DNA of 64,000 nt from positions 48,540 to 112,539 of the forward strand of contig JABDJB010000018.1 of assembly GCA_013003425.1 (NCBI GenBank), given 5' to 3'. A program made the translations under genes and the position numbers. Shown in pieces: positions 16,881 to 26,526 of the stretch. The notes under the pieces were generated by a model. The model was not told the origin of the DNA, did no database searches, and was given only the letters and a program-made list of their open reading frames with translations. This DNA is from Gammaproteobacteria bacterium (lineage in GTDB: Bacteria; Pseudomonadota; Gammaproteobacteria; Steroidobacterales; JABDKV01). How positions within the stretch are numbered: position 1 is the first letter of the stretch; each line of letters starts with the position of its first letter.

Positions 16881-19520
16881 CTACTTCGGGTTATAGGAAC
16901 GGCGGATCAGGTTGGCGAGCAAGCCAGTCCAGCCGGTCTGGTGGGCAGCTCCCAGACCGCGACCGTTGTCGGCATGGAAGTACTCATAAAACAGGCACAG
17001 CTCGCGCCAATGCGGATCGGACTGGAACGGGCTGTCCGGCCGCAGCGCGGGCACGATACCGTCGTCATTGCGCCGGTAAAGATCAACCACGCGACCAGCT
17101 ATGAGGTCCGCCGCCTGCTGCAGGTTTATTTGTCCGTCGGGGCCAGTCACCGTGAAGTCGGGGCCCAGGTAACGGTAGTACCTTTCCAGCGCCAGGATCA
17201 GCGAATAGTTGGTCGGCAGCCAGATTGGCCCGCGCCAGTTTGAATTGCCACCGTACATCGGGCTGTTAGCCTCGCCCGGGACGTAGTCGATAAAGACATC
17301 GCCAATGCCCGGTACGGTGCCAACCGGTGTGCCGCCTCCGTGAGCACGGCTCAGGCTGCGGATACCAAATGGCGACAGGAACTGCCGTTCGTCCAGGACC
17401 CGCTCAATCACGCTGCGCAGCATGTTCCGGTTCACCAGCGCCAGCAGGTGCTCGCCGCGGGCATTGTCTTCATCCGGACACTCGGTCACGAAATGTCCGT
17501 GAACACGGCCACCGCGATGTTCGTGAAGCAAGGCGGCAAAGCGTGGTGATGCCTGCAACAGGCCGGGGCCAATCACTTCGCAGGCAAACAGCGGCACCAG
17601 ACCTACCCACGAAAACACATCGATCGTGTGGCGCTGGCCGTCGGGCCCCACCACGACATCCTTGAAAAATCCGTCCTGCTCATCCCACAGCGACAGGCCA
17701 ACCCGATCGTAGCCGCTGATCGATTCCGCGATTGCCAGGAACTGTTCGTAACACTGTATCGCTATCTCTTCGTAGTCCGGCTGTACTGCGGCAATCTCCA
17801 GCGCAATAACGGTCATGTTCAGCGCATACATCGCCATCCAGCCCGTCGCATCTGCCTGCACCAGCCGGTATCCGGACGGCAGCGGTGAATGCGAGCGGTC
17901 AAAGACCGAAATGTTATCCAGCCCGAGAAAGCCGCCGTCAAACAGGCTTTGCCCGTGGACATCTTTACGGTTGAGCCACCAGGCGTAGTTGAGCAGCAGC
18001 TTGTGAAACACCCGCCGCAGGAACGAGTAATCGGCCACCCCGTTGCGCTCGCGATCGGTGCGGAACAGCCGCAACGCAAAACCTGGGTGCACCGGAGGAT
18101 TCACGTCGCTGAAATTCCACTCGTAAGCCGGAATAGCCCCGGTGGGATGCAGGTAGCGTTCGCCCAGCAATACCTCCAGCTGCTGCTTGGCAAACGGCAT
18201 ATCAACCAGGCTCAGCGGCGCACACTGGTAGGCCAGGTCCCAGGCGGCAAACCACGGATACTCCCAGGTATCCGGCATGCTGATGATGTCGCCGGCTCGC
18301 AGGTGCCGCCAGTTACAGTTGCGTCCACGCTTGCGTTGCGGCGGCGGGCTCAGTGCGTCGCCCTCAAGCCACTTATCGACATCGTAATGGTAAAACTGCT
18401 TGCCCCAGATCATGCCGGCAAGCGCCTGGCGCATAATGCGTTGATCCTCAGCGGTCGCGTCCGGCTGCAGCTGCCGATAAAACTCATCGGCTTCGCCCCT
18501 TCTTTTTGCCAACATCTCCTGCATGCCGGCGAATGCCTTGTCGGGTTTGCCGCGGCCGAGCCACATATCAAAGTAGTGTGTTTCGCCGGGGCCTGCCTTG
18601 ATCGTTCGCAGCGCCGCTGTCCGGGTCCCGTGACCCTCAGCGCGCACGGCATCTTTCTCGCCATGCACCAGGTAGCGGTTGAAAGCGTCCTTGCTGTACG
18701 GGACGCCATCCTCGCCCCACAGCAAATCAGCGTTTGACTCATTGTCGGTGAACAGGACCTGTGCGTCCTGCGAGCCCAGCAGGTGATACCCGGCAAATTC
18801 CTGGTCGTCTGCTTCGACCGCCCACGCTGATCCGTCGGGCGCTTTTGTCGTGCGCAGGGATGACTTTGCCGCAGCCCCGCTCCAGCTCCACGTATTGCGC
18901 CACCACAGCATTGGCAGCAATGAAATCTCTGCCGCATTCGGACCGCGATTGGTCACCGCAACCTGGATAAAAATGCTTTCCGGACCGGCTTTGGCGTAGC
19001 TGACCAGCACATCCCAGTAACCCGATTCAAACGCACCGGTATCCATCAGCCCGTACGGCCGGTCGCTGCGCCTGAGCCTGGCATTCCGGCTGGCTATTTC
19101 GCGATACGGATACGCGGCCTGCGGATATTTGTACAGGTAGCGCATCCAACTGTGGGTTGGCGTCGCATCGAGGTAAAAATAGTACTCCTTTACCTCCTCG
19201 CCACGATTTCCCTGCTCATTGGTCAGGCCGAATGCTCGTTCCTTGAGTATCGGGTCGCGGCCGTTCCACAAAGCCAGCGAAAAGCACAGGCGCTGTTCGA
19301 TATCGCTGATGCCGGCCAGACCGTCTTCACTCCAGCGGTAGGCACGCGCCACGGCATGTTCAAAAGGGAAGTGATTCCAGGCATCGCCTTTGGCGCTGTA
19401 GTCTTCGCGCACCGTGCCCCAGGCGCGTTCCGACATGTACGGACCCCAGCGCTGCCACCGGGTATCGCCCAGCTCCTGCTGCTTCAGGCGCTCCTGTTCG
19501 CTGTCTAGAGCATCAGTCAC
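16881..19520 (-). CDS. GH63-type glucosidase (MGH1-like glycoside hydrolase)
   Basis: Large (879 aa) cytoplasmic glycoside hydrolase of the bacterial GH63 glucosidase group. The protein opens with ERLKQQELGDTRWQRWGPYM and RAWGTVREDYS, the usual start of this family. The (alpha/alpha)6 barrel follows, with WEYPWFAAWDLAYQCAPL, PAYEWNFSDVNPPVHPGF and GGNSNWRGPIWLPTNYSL, where family catalytic acids are expected. No signal peptide is seen. The likely substrate is an alpha-glucoside or alpha-mannoside such as a compatible solute, but specificity cannot be read from sequence. It starts with GTG 7 bases downstream of the DUF349 gene. Confidence 0.88.
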   Translation of the reverse strand: MTDALDSEQERLKQQELGDTRWQRWGPYMSERAWGTVREDYSAKGDAWNHFPFEHAVARAYRWSEDGLAGISDIEQRLCFSLALWNGRDPILKERAFGLTNEQGNRGEEVKEYYFYLDATPTHSWMRYLYKYPQAAYPYREIASRNARLRRSDRPYGLMDTGAFESGYWDVLVSYAKAGPESIFIQVAVTNRGPNAAEISLLPMLWWRNTWSWSGAAAKSSLRTTKAPDGSAWAVEADDQEFAGYHLLGSQDAQVLFTDNESNADLLWGEDGVPYSKDAFNRYLVHGEKDAVRAEGHGTRTAALRTIKAGPGETHYFDMWLGRGKPDKAFAGMQEMLAKRRGEADEFYRQLQPDATAEDQRIMRQALAGMIWGKQFYHYDVDKWLEGDALSPPPQRKRGRNCNWRHLRAGDIISMPDTWEYPWFAAWDLAYQCAPLSLVDMPFAKQQLEVLLGERYLHPTGAIPAYEWNFSDVNPPVHPGFALRLFRTDRERNGVADYSFLRRVFHKLLLNYAWWLNRKDVHGQSLFDGGFLGLDNISVFDRSHSPLPSGYRLVQADATGWMAMYALNMTVIALEIAAVQPDYEEIAIQCYEQFLAIAESISGYDRVGLSLWDEQDGFFKDVVVGPDGQRHTIDVFSWVGLVPLFACEVIGPGLLQASPRFAALLHEHRGGRVHGHFVTECPDEDNARGEHLLALVNRNMLRSVIERVLDERQFLSPFGIRSLSRAHGGGTPVGTVPGIGDVFIDYVPGEANSPMYGGNSNWRGPIWLPTNYSLILALERYYRYLGPDFTVTGPDGQINLQQAADLIAGRVVDLYRRNDDGIVPALRPDSPFQSDPHWRELCLFYEYFHADNGRGLGAAHQTGWTGLLANLIRRSYNPK

Positions 19521-19527
19521 AACGATG

Positions 19528-22350
19528 TCAGTGGCTGCTCAGTGCCTCGAGTGCACGCCGGAAACGCTGTTCCAGTGCCTCGCGCTGATCGGCTGGCACC
19601 GCACCGCTGCAATACCATGACTTTTCCAGCTCACCCGGGTCGAGCGTCTGGCGGTTGCCACTGAGCGACTCGGACAACTGCGTGACCCGGTATTGCATGC
19701 GTTCTTCACTGAACTCGTCCGGCGATTCGATGTTGGCAGCAATCTCCATCTCCAGGCAAAGACGACGTTTCTTTTCCAGGTTGTCTTCCAGTCCCGCAGT
19801 CACTTTTGCCACCGCACCGTCATCGCCCTGTGCCGCTTCTGCCACGCTTCGCGCGCGCTGCCGGAAATCGGCGTCGAATCCATCCGCCAGTTGTACTACA
19901 GCCGTTACGGCCTCAGCGTCAACGCTTGCTCCTGCAGCAACCTGCCGCTCCAGTTCATCGAGACGCTGTGCTGTCTCGCGCATCTGCTCCATCGCCTGGC
20001 GGGCAATATGCTTGTCCAGCTGGCCGCACAGATCCAGCAGGCTGCTGCAGGATTTACCGAATTCCTTGTCGATTGCCTGCTTGTCACGCGGCACCGCGCC
20101 GATGCGCCGCCATCCGGCACTTAGCTGCTTTACCTTTTTTCGTGAAGCGGCTGCCAGTTCTGCAGTACCGGCACTGCCAGCCAGCACCTGCTTAAGCTCT
20201 GCTTGCATTTCCGTTACCTGGCCCAGCACCGCCTTCTTTTCAGCCAGGTTGTGGGCACGCTCTGCGTCCGCGGCAGCAAATGTTTCCTTGCGCTTTTCAA
20301 ACACCGCGTCGCAGGCCGCGCGAAAGCGTTTCCACAGTTGCTGCTCGCGGCGCCGGCCAGCCTGCACCAGCGGCTTCCAGTCTCTTTGTGCCTGCTTTGC
20401 CACCTGCACGTGATTGCGCGAATCCGGCTCCTCCGCCAGACTCTCAACGCGCTCAATAAGCTTTTCGCGTCGCTCGATTTCTCTTTTGCGCATGGTACCG
20501 AGGTGTTCATCAAGTACCGCCTGTGCGCCGTCGTAACGCTTTTGTATCTTGTTCTTTTGCCGCCGGTCGACCGGCCCGGCCTTGTGCCACCGTTGCTGCA
20601 GATCCCGGGTCTTTTCCGCGATATCGCGCCACGCCGGTTGCTCCCAGTCAGTTTCACCTGCCAGCCGCTCCAGCTCCTCGCAGATTGCAACCCGTTGCTC
20701 CATGTTCGCGGCGCGCTGCTCTTTTTGCTGGTTGAACAGAGCCTGGCACGGCTCGTAGGCTTTTTCGCAAGCGCTGTCGAATCGATGCCACAGCTTCTTG
20801 CCGGCCGGCCCGTCCGACTTGTCCAGCGCCTTCCATTGCTCACGATATTCACGCACGGCGCGAGCGATGTCCGGTATTTTCATGTCACTGTCGCCAAGCG
20901 CAACCGCTTTTTCGCACAGCTCCTCGCGCTTGCGATCAGTGCCCCAGTGTCGCCAGCGTTTTAGCTCAGTCATGCGCGGTTCGCCGTCGCGCAGGCGCTG
21001 CTGCAGTTTCTTATGCTGCGTATCGGGCAGATCCAGTCGCGCCATCAGGCTTACAGCCTTGTCGTGCAGCGGTACAGCCTCGCCCAGCTTGCCGTCCTCC
21101 AGGGCGGCGTGATACTGATCGAGCAAGCTGGTTACGGAATCAATGTCACTTTCCAGCGCTGCAGCCTGCTTCTCCAGCCGACTGGCAAGGCTTTGGCGCA
21201 ACGCGCTGTATTCTGCCTCCAGCTCAGCTTCCACCGTCGCATCCTCGGGCGCCTTGCTTTTTGCCCAGCGATCTTCGAGCCGCGTCAGATCGGCTTTTGT
21301 CAGCAATTCACCAGCCGCTGCCCGGCGCATGTCCTCGATAATCCTGCGCCGCGTCACTGCCCTGCTCTGGTCACGGTCACGCCGGCTGTCGTGCTCGGCT
21401 ACCTGCCGGACCAGCTGGTCGAACTGTCTTTGCTGTGCGGCCGTTGCGGTGCCGAGATCGTGCCAGCGCCTGGTCAGGTCAGCGACCGGCGACGAAACAT
21501 CATCGTCGAGATGGGCGCGCAGCTCTGTCATCACCGCATCACGCTGACTTGCCAGCTCGTGAAGCTTTGCCAGCCGTTGTGCAACCGCGCTGCGCCCTTC
21601 TTCGAATCGGGCTACCAGCCCGGAGTCGATGTCCTCAACTACATCGTGGTGTGTCTGCCACTGCGCCACCAGGTTTTCGAGTCGCAGCTGTTCGCTCTTG
21701 CCGTCTTCAGAGAATTCACCGGAACTCAACTGTTCGATCGCGTCACAGCATTCCTGCAGACCCTGCGCTGCTGCCTGCTGCGCCTCAATCCGGTCCAGAC
21801 GCTCGCGCACCAGGCGATAGATTTTTTTGTCACGACCGCGCGCGTGCTCGGCGACCCGCTCGAGGTGCTGCTGGTCAACAATCGGCTGGACGGCGCTTTC
21901 ACGAATCTCCTGCACCGTATCGCCAACCGCAATTTCACAAAGCAGGTCACGCACCTGGTCATCAGAATTGCTACCCACCAGCCGGGTCACCGCCAGTTTG
22001 CGCAACTCCGGCTCTACACCGCTGCGGGCGATAAACCGCACCAGGCGGGAATCGCTGGTCTGGCGCAAAAATTCCATCCGGGTATCCAGCGGCGAGCCCT
22101 GGACCTGCCCGGCTACCAGTGCCTGCATGCGGCCACTGGCAAGCTTGCGAACGCGATCGTCGTCGTCGCTCGTCGCGGCCTGCTGCAGGGCATCGAGCTG
22201 TCCGATTCGCCCCAGCGCCGCCGCCCGTACATCCGGGTGCGGGTCATCCTGCAATACAGTGACAAACACATCCTGGTCCACATCGATTTGCTCGACATGT
22301 GCCTGTCGCACTGCCGGATCCGGATGTTGCAGCTTGGATTTAAACCACAT
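19528..22350 (-). CDS. HEAT-like/DUF349 repeat protein
   Basis: A 940-aa, highly charged, helical protein. The N-terminal ~190 residues look like HEAT-type repeats (HPDPAVRQAHV, HPDVRAAALGRIGQ). From about residue 480 onwards there are five DUF349 units, each with a W-x-x-x-G/S-P-x core, for example YREQWKALDKSDGPAGKKLW, QQRWHKAGPVDRRQKNKI, RDWKPLVQAGRRREQQLW, SAGWRRIGAVPRDKQAI and KSWYCSGAVPADQREAL. DUF349 proteins are widespread in bacteria with no settled biochemical role. It has no signal peptide and lies immediately upstream of the GH63 glucosidase gene, probably on the same transcript. Confidence 0.85.
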   Translation of the reverse strand: MWFKSKLQHPDPAVRQAHVEQIDVDQDVFVTVLQDDPHPDVRAAALGRIGQLDALQQAATSDDDDRVRKLASGRMQALVAGQVQGSPLDTRMEFLRQTSDSRLVRFIARSGVEPELRKLAVTRLVGSNSDDQVRDLLCEIAVGDTVQEIRESAVQPIVDQQHLERVAEHARGRDKKIYRLVRERLDRIEAQQAAAQGLQECCDAIEQLSSGEFSEDGKSEQLRLENLVAQWQTHHDVVEDIDSGLVARFEEGRSAVAQRLAKLHELASQRDAVMTELRAHLDDDVSSPVADLTRRWHDLGTATAAQQRQFDQLVRQVAEHDSRRDRDQSRAVTRRRIIEDMRRAAAGELLTKADLTRLEDRWAKSKAPEDATVEAELEAEYSALRQSLASRLEKQAAALESDIDSVTSLLDQYHAALEDGKLGEAVPLHDKAVSLMARLDLPDTQHKKLQQRLRDGEPRMTELKRWRHWGTDRKREELCEKAVALGDSDMKIPDIARAVREYREQWKALDKSDGPAGKKLWHRFDSACEKAYEPCQALFNQQKEQRAANMEQRVAICEELERLAGETDWEQPAWRDIAEKTRDLQQRWHKAGPVDRRQKNKIQKRYDGAQAVLDEHLGTMRKREIERREKLIERVESLAEEPDSRNHVQVAKQAQRDWKPLVQAGRRREQQLWKRFRAACDAVFEKRKETFAAADAERAHNLAEKKAVLGQVTEMQAELKQVLAGSAGTAELAAASRKKVKQLSAGWRRIGAVPRDKQAIDKEFGKSCSSLLDLCGQLDKHIARQAMEQMRETAQRLDELERQVAAGASVDAEAVTAVVQLADGFDADFRQRARSVAEAAQGDDGAVAKVTAGLEDNLEKKRRLCLEMEIAANIESPDEFSEERMQYRVTQLSESLSGNRQTLDPGELEKSWYCSGAVPADQREALEQRFRRALEALSSH

Positions 22351-22453
22351 TGACTCCGTACGCCCGCCGTCACCGGCAAGCGCCCGTTACCCCGTGAGAT
22401 TGAGGCGTCAGTATAACTTTACTGCCAGGCGATGGCAGCAGTGGTGTGGCGGG

Positions 22454-24622
22454 TTAAGTCGTTGCCAGACGGGTTGCGGCTACCTTGCCCGCACCGTAGG
22501 GTGCCCGCCGGCCCAACAGGCCCATCAGTTCGGACAGCCCCATTGGCCGGGCAAAATAGTGGCCCTGCACCATGTCGCAGCCGGCCTTGCGTACGTACTC
22601 CAGCTGCTCCTGGTCTTCGATACCGTCAGCACTTACCAGCATCCCCAGGCTATGCCCCATCGCGATAATCGTTGCGATAACGGTGCGGTCATTGGCGCCA
22701 CGGCTGATGCGGTGTACGAACTCCTGGTCGATTTTCAGCCCGGCTATGGGCAGCTTGGTCAGGTGCGTCAATGACGAGAAGCCGGCGCCAAAGTTATCAA
22801 TCCAGACGCCTATATCGAGCGCCTGCAGCTGCACCAGCAACTCGGCGGCGCGCCGGGTATTACGCATGATCGTTTTCTCTGTCAGCTCGAGACGCAGACA
22901 GCGCGCCGGCAGGTCATTCTCGCGCAACACTGCACCAACGGTTTCACCGATGCGCTGCTCGCGGAAATGAACACTGGCAATGTTCACGGTGGCGTAAAGG
23001 TTGCGAAAGCCGGTCGCATGCAGCTGGGTGAGGTCCTGGGCTGCCTGGCGCAGGCACCATTCATCGAATTCGACAATCAGGCCGCTCTCTTCTGCCAGCG
23101 GCAGAAACACGTCCGTGGGAATCATGCCGTAGCTGGAGTGATGCCACCGCGCCAGCGCCTCGCAGCCCACCACAGCGCCAGTCTGTGCATCAATAACCGG
23201 CTGGTAGGCCACCCGCAGCTCGTTCCTGGCCAGCGCATGACGCAGGTCATTCTCCAGCGTGAGCCGCTGGACGGCAGCATGGTCCATCGACTGGTTATAG
23301 AACTGGAAGTGATTCTTGCCTTTGTCCTTGGCCTGGAACATGGCCACGTCGGCATTCTTCAACAATGAATCAACCGTTTCGCCATCGTCAGGAAAAACGG
23401 TGATCCCGATACTTGCACCGACGACCACCTCCTGCCCGGCCAGCAGGAACGGGTCATGCAGTGCATCGAGTATGCGTTGCGCAACGACTGCAATGTCACG
23501 CGTGTCCTCTACATCTTCGAGCACGACGGTAAATTCGTCACCACCTAGCCTGGCGATCAGGTCACGTTCGACTTCGGCGTCCGGATCGATGTGATCCATC
23601 TCGCGCAGCGAATCGCGCAACCGCTGTGAGAACTCTTTCAACAGCACATCACCGGCTTTGTGGCCCAGCGTGTCGTTTACCCGCTTGAAATCGTCGAGAT
23701 CGATAAAGAACAGCGCCATCTTCTGCCCGCCACGGCGGGTCCGCGCAACCGCCTCGGCCAGGAACTGCTTAAGCCGCGCACGGTTTGGCAACCGGGTGAG
23801 GCTGTCGTGATACGCCAGGTATCGCACTTCGCCATCACTGGCGCGCAGGCTGCGGCTCATGTCACGGAAGGCGCTTGCCAGCTCGCCAATCTCGTCACTG
23901 CGGTCGACGGCCAGGGTATCGGTGTAGTCGCCACTGCCGATCCGTGTAGCCTGTTCTGCCAGCTGCCTGATCGGCCGTGCCAGGCTGCGCGAAACGACGA
24001 ACGCCACTAACATTCCGGCAACGGCAAACAACAACGAAGTGACAATGGCGGACAACAGGTTGTTACGCAGGCGCCGATCGCTGACGTTGCGCACGCCGGC
24101 GGTCATCGCTGCAATCTCTTCCTTGATCGGGGCCAGCGAAAGTCCTACGCGTACGCCGCCGATCGCCTGGTTGCGGTACAGGATGGGCCGGTAGACCTCC
24201 AGCGTTTCGGCGTCTATACGCACGCCGTCCAGCCTGGTGATTGCCGGCAATGCTGTACCAAAACTGGCAATTTCAACGGTGCCGTCGTGCACGACGCGCC
24301 CATCTGTATCGTGAATGGTCGCGTACAGCAGGTCGTTCTGCTCGGTCGCGCTGCGGGTAAATTCGAGCATGCTCTGCATGTCGTAGCGATACAGGCTGTT
24401 GGCAAGATTCTCCGCCAGGAACGTCGCTGTAAGCGTGCCGCGCTGCTCGACTTGCTGCAGCAGGTCCTGCTCGAGCGACGCTGCGCTGAGCTGGGTAATC
24501 TCGCGGGTGGAAACCCGAAACTGGAGAAGCAGCACAACCGACAGCGACACGACGATAGTGATGATGACGGCCAGCATCACCAGCGAGTATCGCGCCTGCA
24601 GGTTGAACTTCATCTCCGGCAT
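22454..24622 (-). CDS. Membrane HAMP-GGDEF-EAL cyclic-di-GMP protein with altered EAL residues
   Basis: A 722-aa inner-membrane signalling protein. Order: TM1 (about residues 12-34), a periplasmic domain (35-185), TM2 (187-210), HAMP (210-262), GGDEF domain (265-440) and EAL domain (455-705). The GGDEF motif is intact (360-364), so diguanylate cyclase activity is possible; the inhibitory RxxD site is not conserved (VERD). In the EAL domain, EAL (488-490), the N547, E579 and K630 positions are kept, but the usual DDFG is DNFG (N610) and AEGVE is ADGIE (D666), which may weaken the phosphodiesterase. The gene starts 3 bases after the periplasmic binding protein gene, its likely sensory partner. 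Confidence 0.9.
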   Translation of the reverse strand: MPEMKFNLQARYSLVMLAVIITIVVSLSVVLLLQFRVSTREITQLSAASLEQDLLQQVEQRGTLTATFLAENLANSLYRYDMQSMLEFTRSATEQNDLLYATIHDTDGRVVHDGTVEIASFGTALPAITRLDGVRIDAETLEVYRPILYRNQAIGGVRVGLSLAPIKEEIAAMTAGVRNVSDRRLRNNLLSAIVTSLLFAVAGMLVAFVVSRSLARPIRQLAEQATRIGSGDYTDTLAVDRSDEIGELASAFRDMSRSLRASDGEVRYLAYHDSLTRLPNRARLKQFLAEAVARTRRGGQKMALFFIDLDDFKRVNDTLGHKAGDVLLKEFSQRLRDSLREMDHIDPDAEVERDLIARLGGDEFTVVLEDVEDTRDIAVVAQRILDALHDPFLLAGQEVVVGASIGITVFPDDGETVDSLLKNADVAMFQAKDKGKNHFQFYNQSMDHAAVQRLTLENDLRHALARNELRVAYQPVIDAQTGAVVGCEALARWHHSSYGMIPTDVFLPLAEESGLIVEFDEWCLRQAAQDLTQLHATGFRNLYATVNIASVHFREQRIGETVGAVLRENDLPARCLRLELTEKTIMRNTRRAAELLVQLQALDIGVWIDNFGAGFSSLTHLTKLPIAGLKIDQEFVHRISRGANDRTVIATIIAMGHSLGMLVSADGIEDQEQLEYVRKAGCDMVQGHYFARPMGLSELMGLLGRRAPYGAGKVAATRLATT

Positions 24623-24625
24623 TGG

Positions 24626-25549
24626 TCAGTTCACCAACATCAACTGGGCAAATGTGCTGCGCAGTTTCCGCAACGTTTCATGGTCGACCTCACCGAGCTC
24701 GTCAAAACGCAGCGTGCCCTGGTAGGCCTGCAGGGCGCGCGCAGCACCACTGTCTTTATCCATGCCCAGCAGGGTGCTTCTCAACGCATTTTTTATGTCT
24801 TCATCGAGATCACCACGAACCAGCTCCAGGGCGCGAGGCATTGAATCGGTCTGGTGAAAAATCACAAAGTCCTTGCGGAAAAACTCCGGCAGGCTGGAAT
24901 CAGACTCCCAGTCCACATTGCTCAGTACTCCGGCATCCACGATTCGCTTGTGCACCCAGGTGGTTGCATTGATATCGCTGCCTGCAAATGCATAGCCGAT
25001 GGTCCCGGCCGGCGACTGCTGTCGCGGTGTCTCCAGGGCCACGGTGCGATGACCCTCGCGGATCAGTTCGGCGGCAGGCAACAGGTGGCCAGCGGTGGAA
25101 TCAGACTCGATGAATGCCAGCGTGCGCCCGGCAAGGTCACCCAGCGACGTTATATCGCCGTCACTGCGGGTGAAAAATACCGAGCGGAACTGGGGTGCGC
25201 CCTGCTTCCATTTGCGCGCGAGAATCTGGACACCGGCTGCCTCCTGCAGGTAAACGGCGTTGGCGACGTTTTCACTGACCCAGTCGATACGTCCGTCGCG
25301 CATCATGCGCGCCAGCCGCCGGCGGTCTTCTACCACCATTACATCGACACGGGTGACACCGGCATCTGCCAGAGCCGCAGCCACATAATCGGCCATCGGG
25401 CGTAATTCGGCATAGCGCCCTTCGAGGTCGGCATGAATCGCGCCCAGAACCAGCACGCGCTCCTGCGCGCTGGCAACGAGCGACCAGCCTGCGAGCAACA
25501 TCGCCAGCACCAGCCGGACGGAAAAACAATGTTTCGTGATGTGCAGCAT
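24626..25549 (-). CDS. PhnD-like periplasmic substrate-binding protein
   Basis: A 307-aa periplasmic protein of the phosphate/phosphonate-binding (PhnD-like) family. A signal peptide covers about residues 1-28 (cleavage near ASA-Q). RVLVLGAIHADLEGRYAELRPMADYV, a segment around RDGRIDWVSENVANAVYLQE, and SLGDLAGRTLAFIESDSTAGHLLPAAEL are typical of the family. No permease or ATPase gene is adjacent; instead the next gene, 3 bases downstream, is a membrane GGDEF-EAL protein. This suggests a sensing rather than transport role. The ligand is unknown. The 121-bp gap to the maoC-like gene likely carries the promoter. Confidence 0.85.
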   Translation of the reverse strand: MLHITKHCFSVRLVLAMLLAGWSLVASAQERVLVLGAIHADLEGRYAELRPMADYVAAALADAGVTRVDVMVVEDRRRLARMMRDGRIDWVSENVANAVYLQEAAGVQILARKWKQGAPQFRSVFFTRSDGDITSLGDLAGRTLAFIESDSTAGHLLPAAELIREGHRTVALETPRQQSPAGTIGYAFAGSDINATTWVHKRIVDAGVLSNVDWESDSSLPEFFRKDFVIFHQTDSMPRALELVRGDLDEDIKNALRSTLLGMDKDSGAARALQAYQGTLRFDELGEVDHETLRKLRSTFAQLMLVN

Positions 25550-25670
25550 CAGCCTTCAGATAAATACAGTGTGACGCGCGTCACACTTCCGTGGCGCACG
25601 CAAAACAACGTCTGGCTGATTGTAGAAATACTGCTAGATAAGGTGCGTTAAGTTGATCACGTTTTGATGA

Positions 25671-26525
25671 TTATTGTTGTATTTCAGTGTGAAAACCCGA
25701 CAGATAGGCCTTGCCGCTGCCGACCTCGACCAGCCGGAACTGGCCGTCGGCTGCAAGCATCAAACGCACCTCTGCAGGAAGCAGCAACGGGCGCCGAAAA
25801 CGCACATCAAAATGGTAAGGAGCAGACAGCCGATCCCGCAAGGCCGTCATTGTGCGCCCGAGGCTCCACATGCCGTGGGCAATCGGTGCACGGAACCCGA
25901 ACGGCCGGGCGGTAATCGCTGACAGGTGAATGGGATTGTAGTCCCCCGACACTGCCGCATACTGTCGTCCGATGCCGGGGCCGGCCTGCCAGGCAGCCAC
26001 TTCATCGAACCCGTCTGTTGCCTGGCGCTTTAGTCGTTCACCACGCCCGCTACCCGGCAAGCGGGCGAAAAACCGGCTCTCGCCGGTCCAGGCAGTTGTG
26101 CCATCAACAATCGCGCTGGTCTCCATCACCATTTCCATACCGCGAGATGTACGCTCGGGTCGTACCAGCCGGGCAACCAGCTGCATGGTGGCATTCACCG
26201 GAATGCTGCGATAAACGTTGATGCTGTTACCAAGATGCACCAGTCCCGTTGCCCGCAACGGAAACTCGGGCCGGGTCAGGATTGAAAGATGCAGCGGTGC
26301 TGCCAGCACGTGCGGATAGGTTGGCGGCAGACCCTCGTCAGGCGGATGCCCCATGAGACGGGCAAAAGCCGCCAGCCTGCCGGCATCGGCCGAGACACTT
26401 TTTGCGATCGCACTGATTTGCGGCACGACCGGTTCACCGCCGGGCCGTCGCATCCGCGGCGCAAGCGCACGCAGGTAACGTGGCAGCAGTGGCGGAAGTC
26501 GATCGAACTTCAGTTCGAGCGACAA
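25671..26525 (-). CDS. MaoC-like acyl dehydratase (double hot-dog)
   Basis: A 284-aa protein of the MaoC/hydratase family, which hydrates enoyl-CoA or dehydrates 3-hydroxyacyl-CoA. The C-terminal hot-dog domain carries the hydratase motif (AAVSGDYNPIHLS followed by GFRAPIAHGMWSLGR) with the catalytic Asp/His pair. The N-terminal half (TYPHVLAAPLHLSILTRPEFP) looks like a second, degenerate hot-dog domain. It starts 1 base after the acyl-CoA-binding protein stop, so the two are surely cotranscribed and probably act on the same acyl-CoA pool. Confidence 0.85.
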   Translation of the reverse strand: MSLELKFDRLPPLLPRYLRALAPRMRRPGGEPVVPQISAIAKSVSADAGRLAAFARLMGHPPDEGLPPTYPHVLAAPLHLSILTRPEFPLRATGLVHLGNSINVYRSIPVNATMQLVARLVRPERTSRGMEMVMETSAIVDGTTAWTGESRFFARLPGSGRGERLKRQATDGFDEVAAWQAGPGIGRQYAAVSGDYNPIHLSAITARPFGFRAPIAHGMWSLGRTMTALRDRLSAPYHFDVRFRRPLLLPAEVRLMLAADGQFRLVEVGSGKAYLSGFHTEIQQ

Positions 26526-26526
26526 A

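Noticed and set aside
22454..25549. PhnD-like protein as part of a phosphonate ABC transporter operon
   Set aside because: No permease or ATPase gene is on either side; the only close gene is the GGDEF-EAL protein, so a transport operon is not supported.
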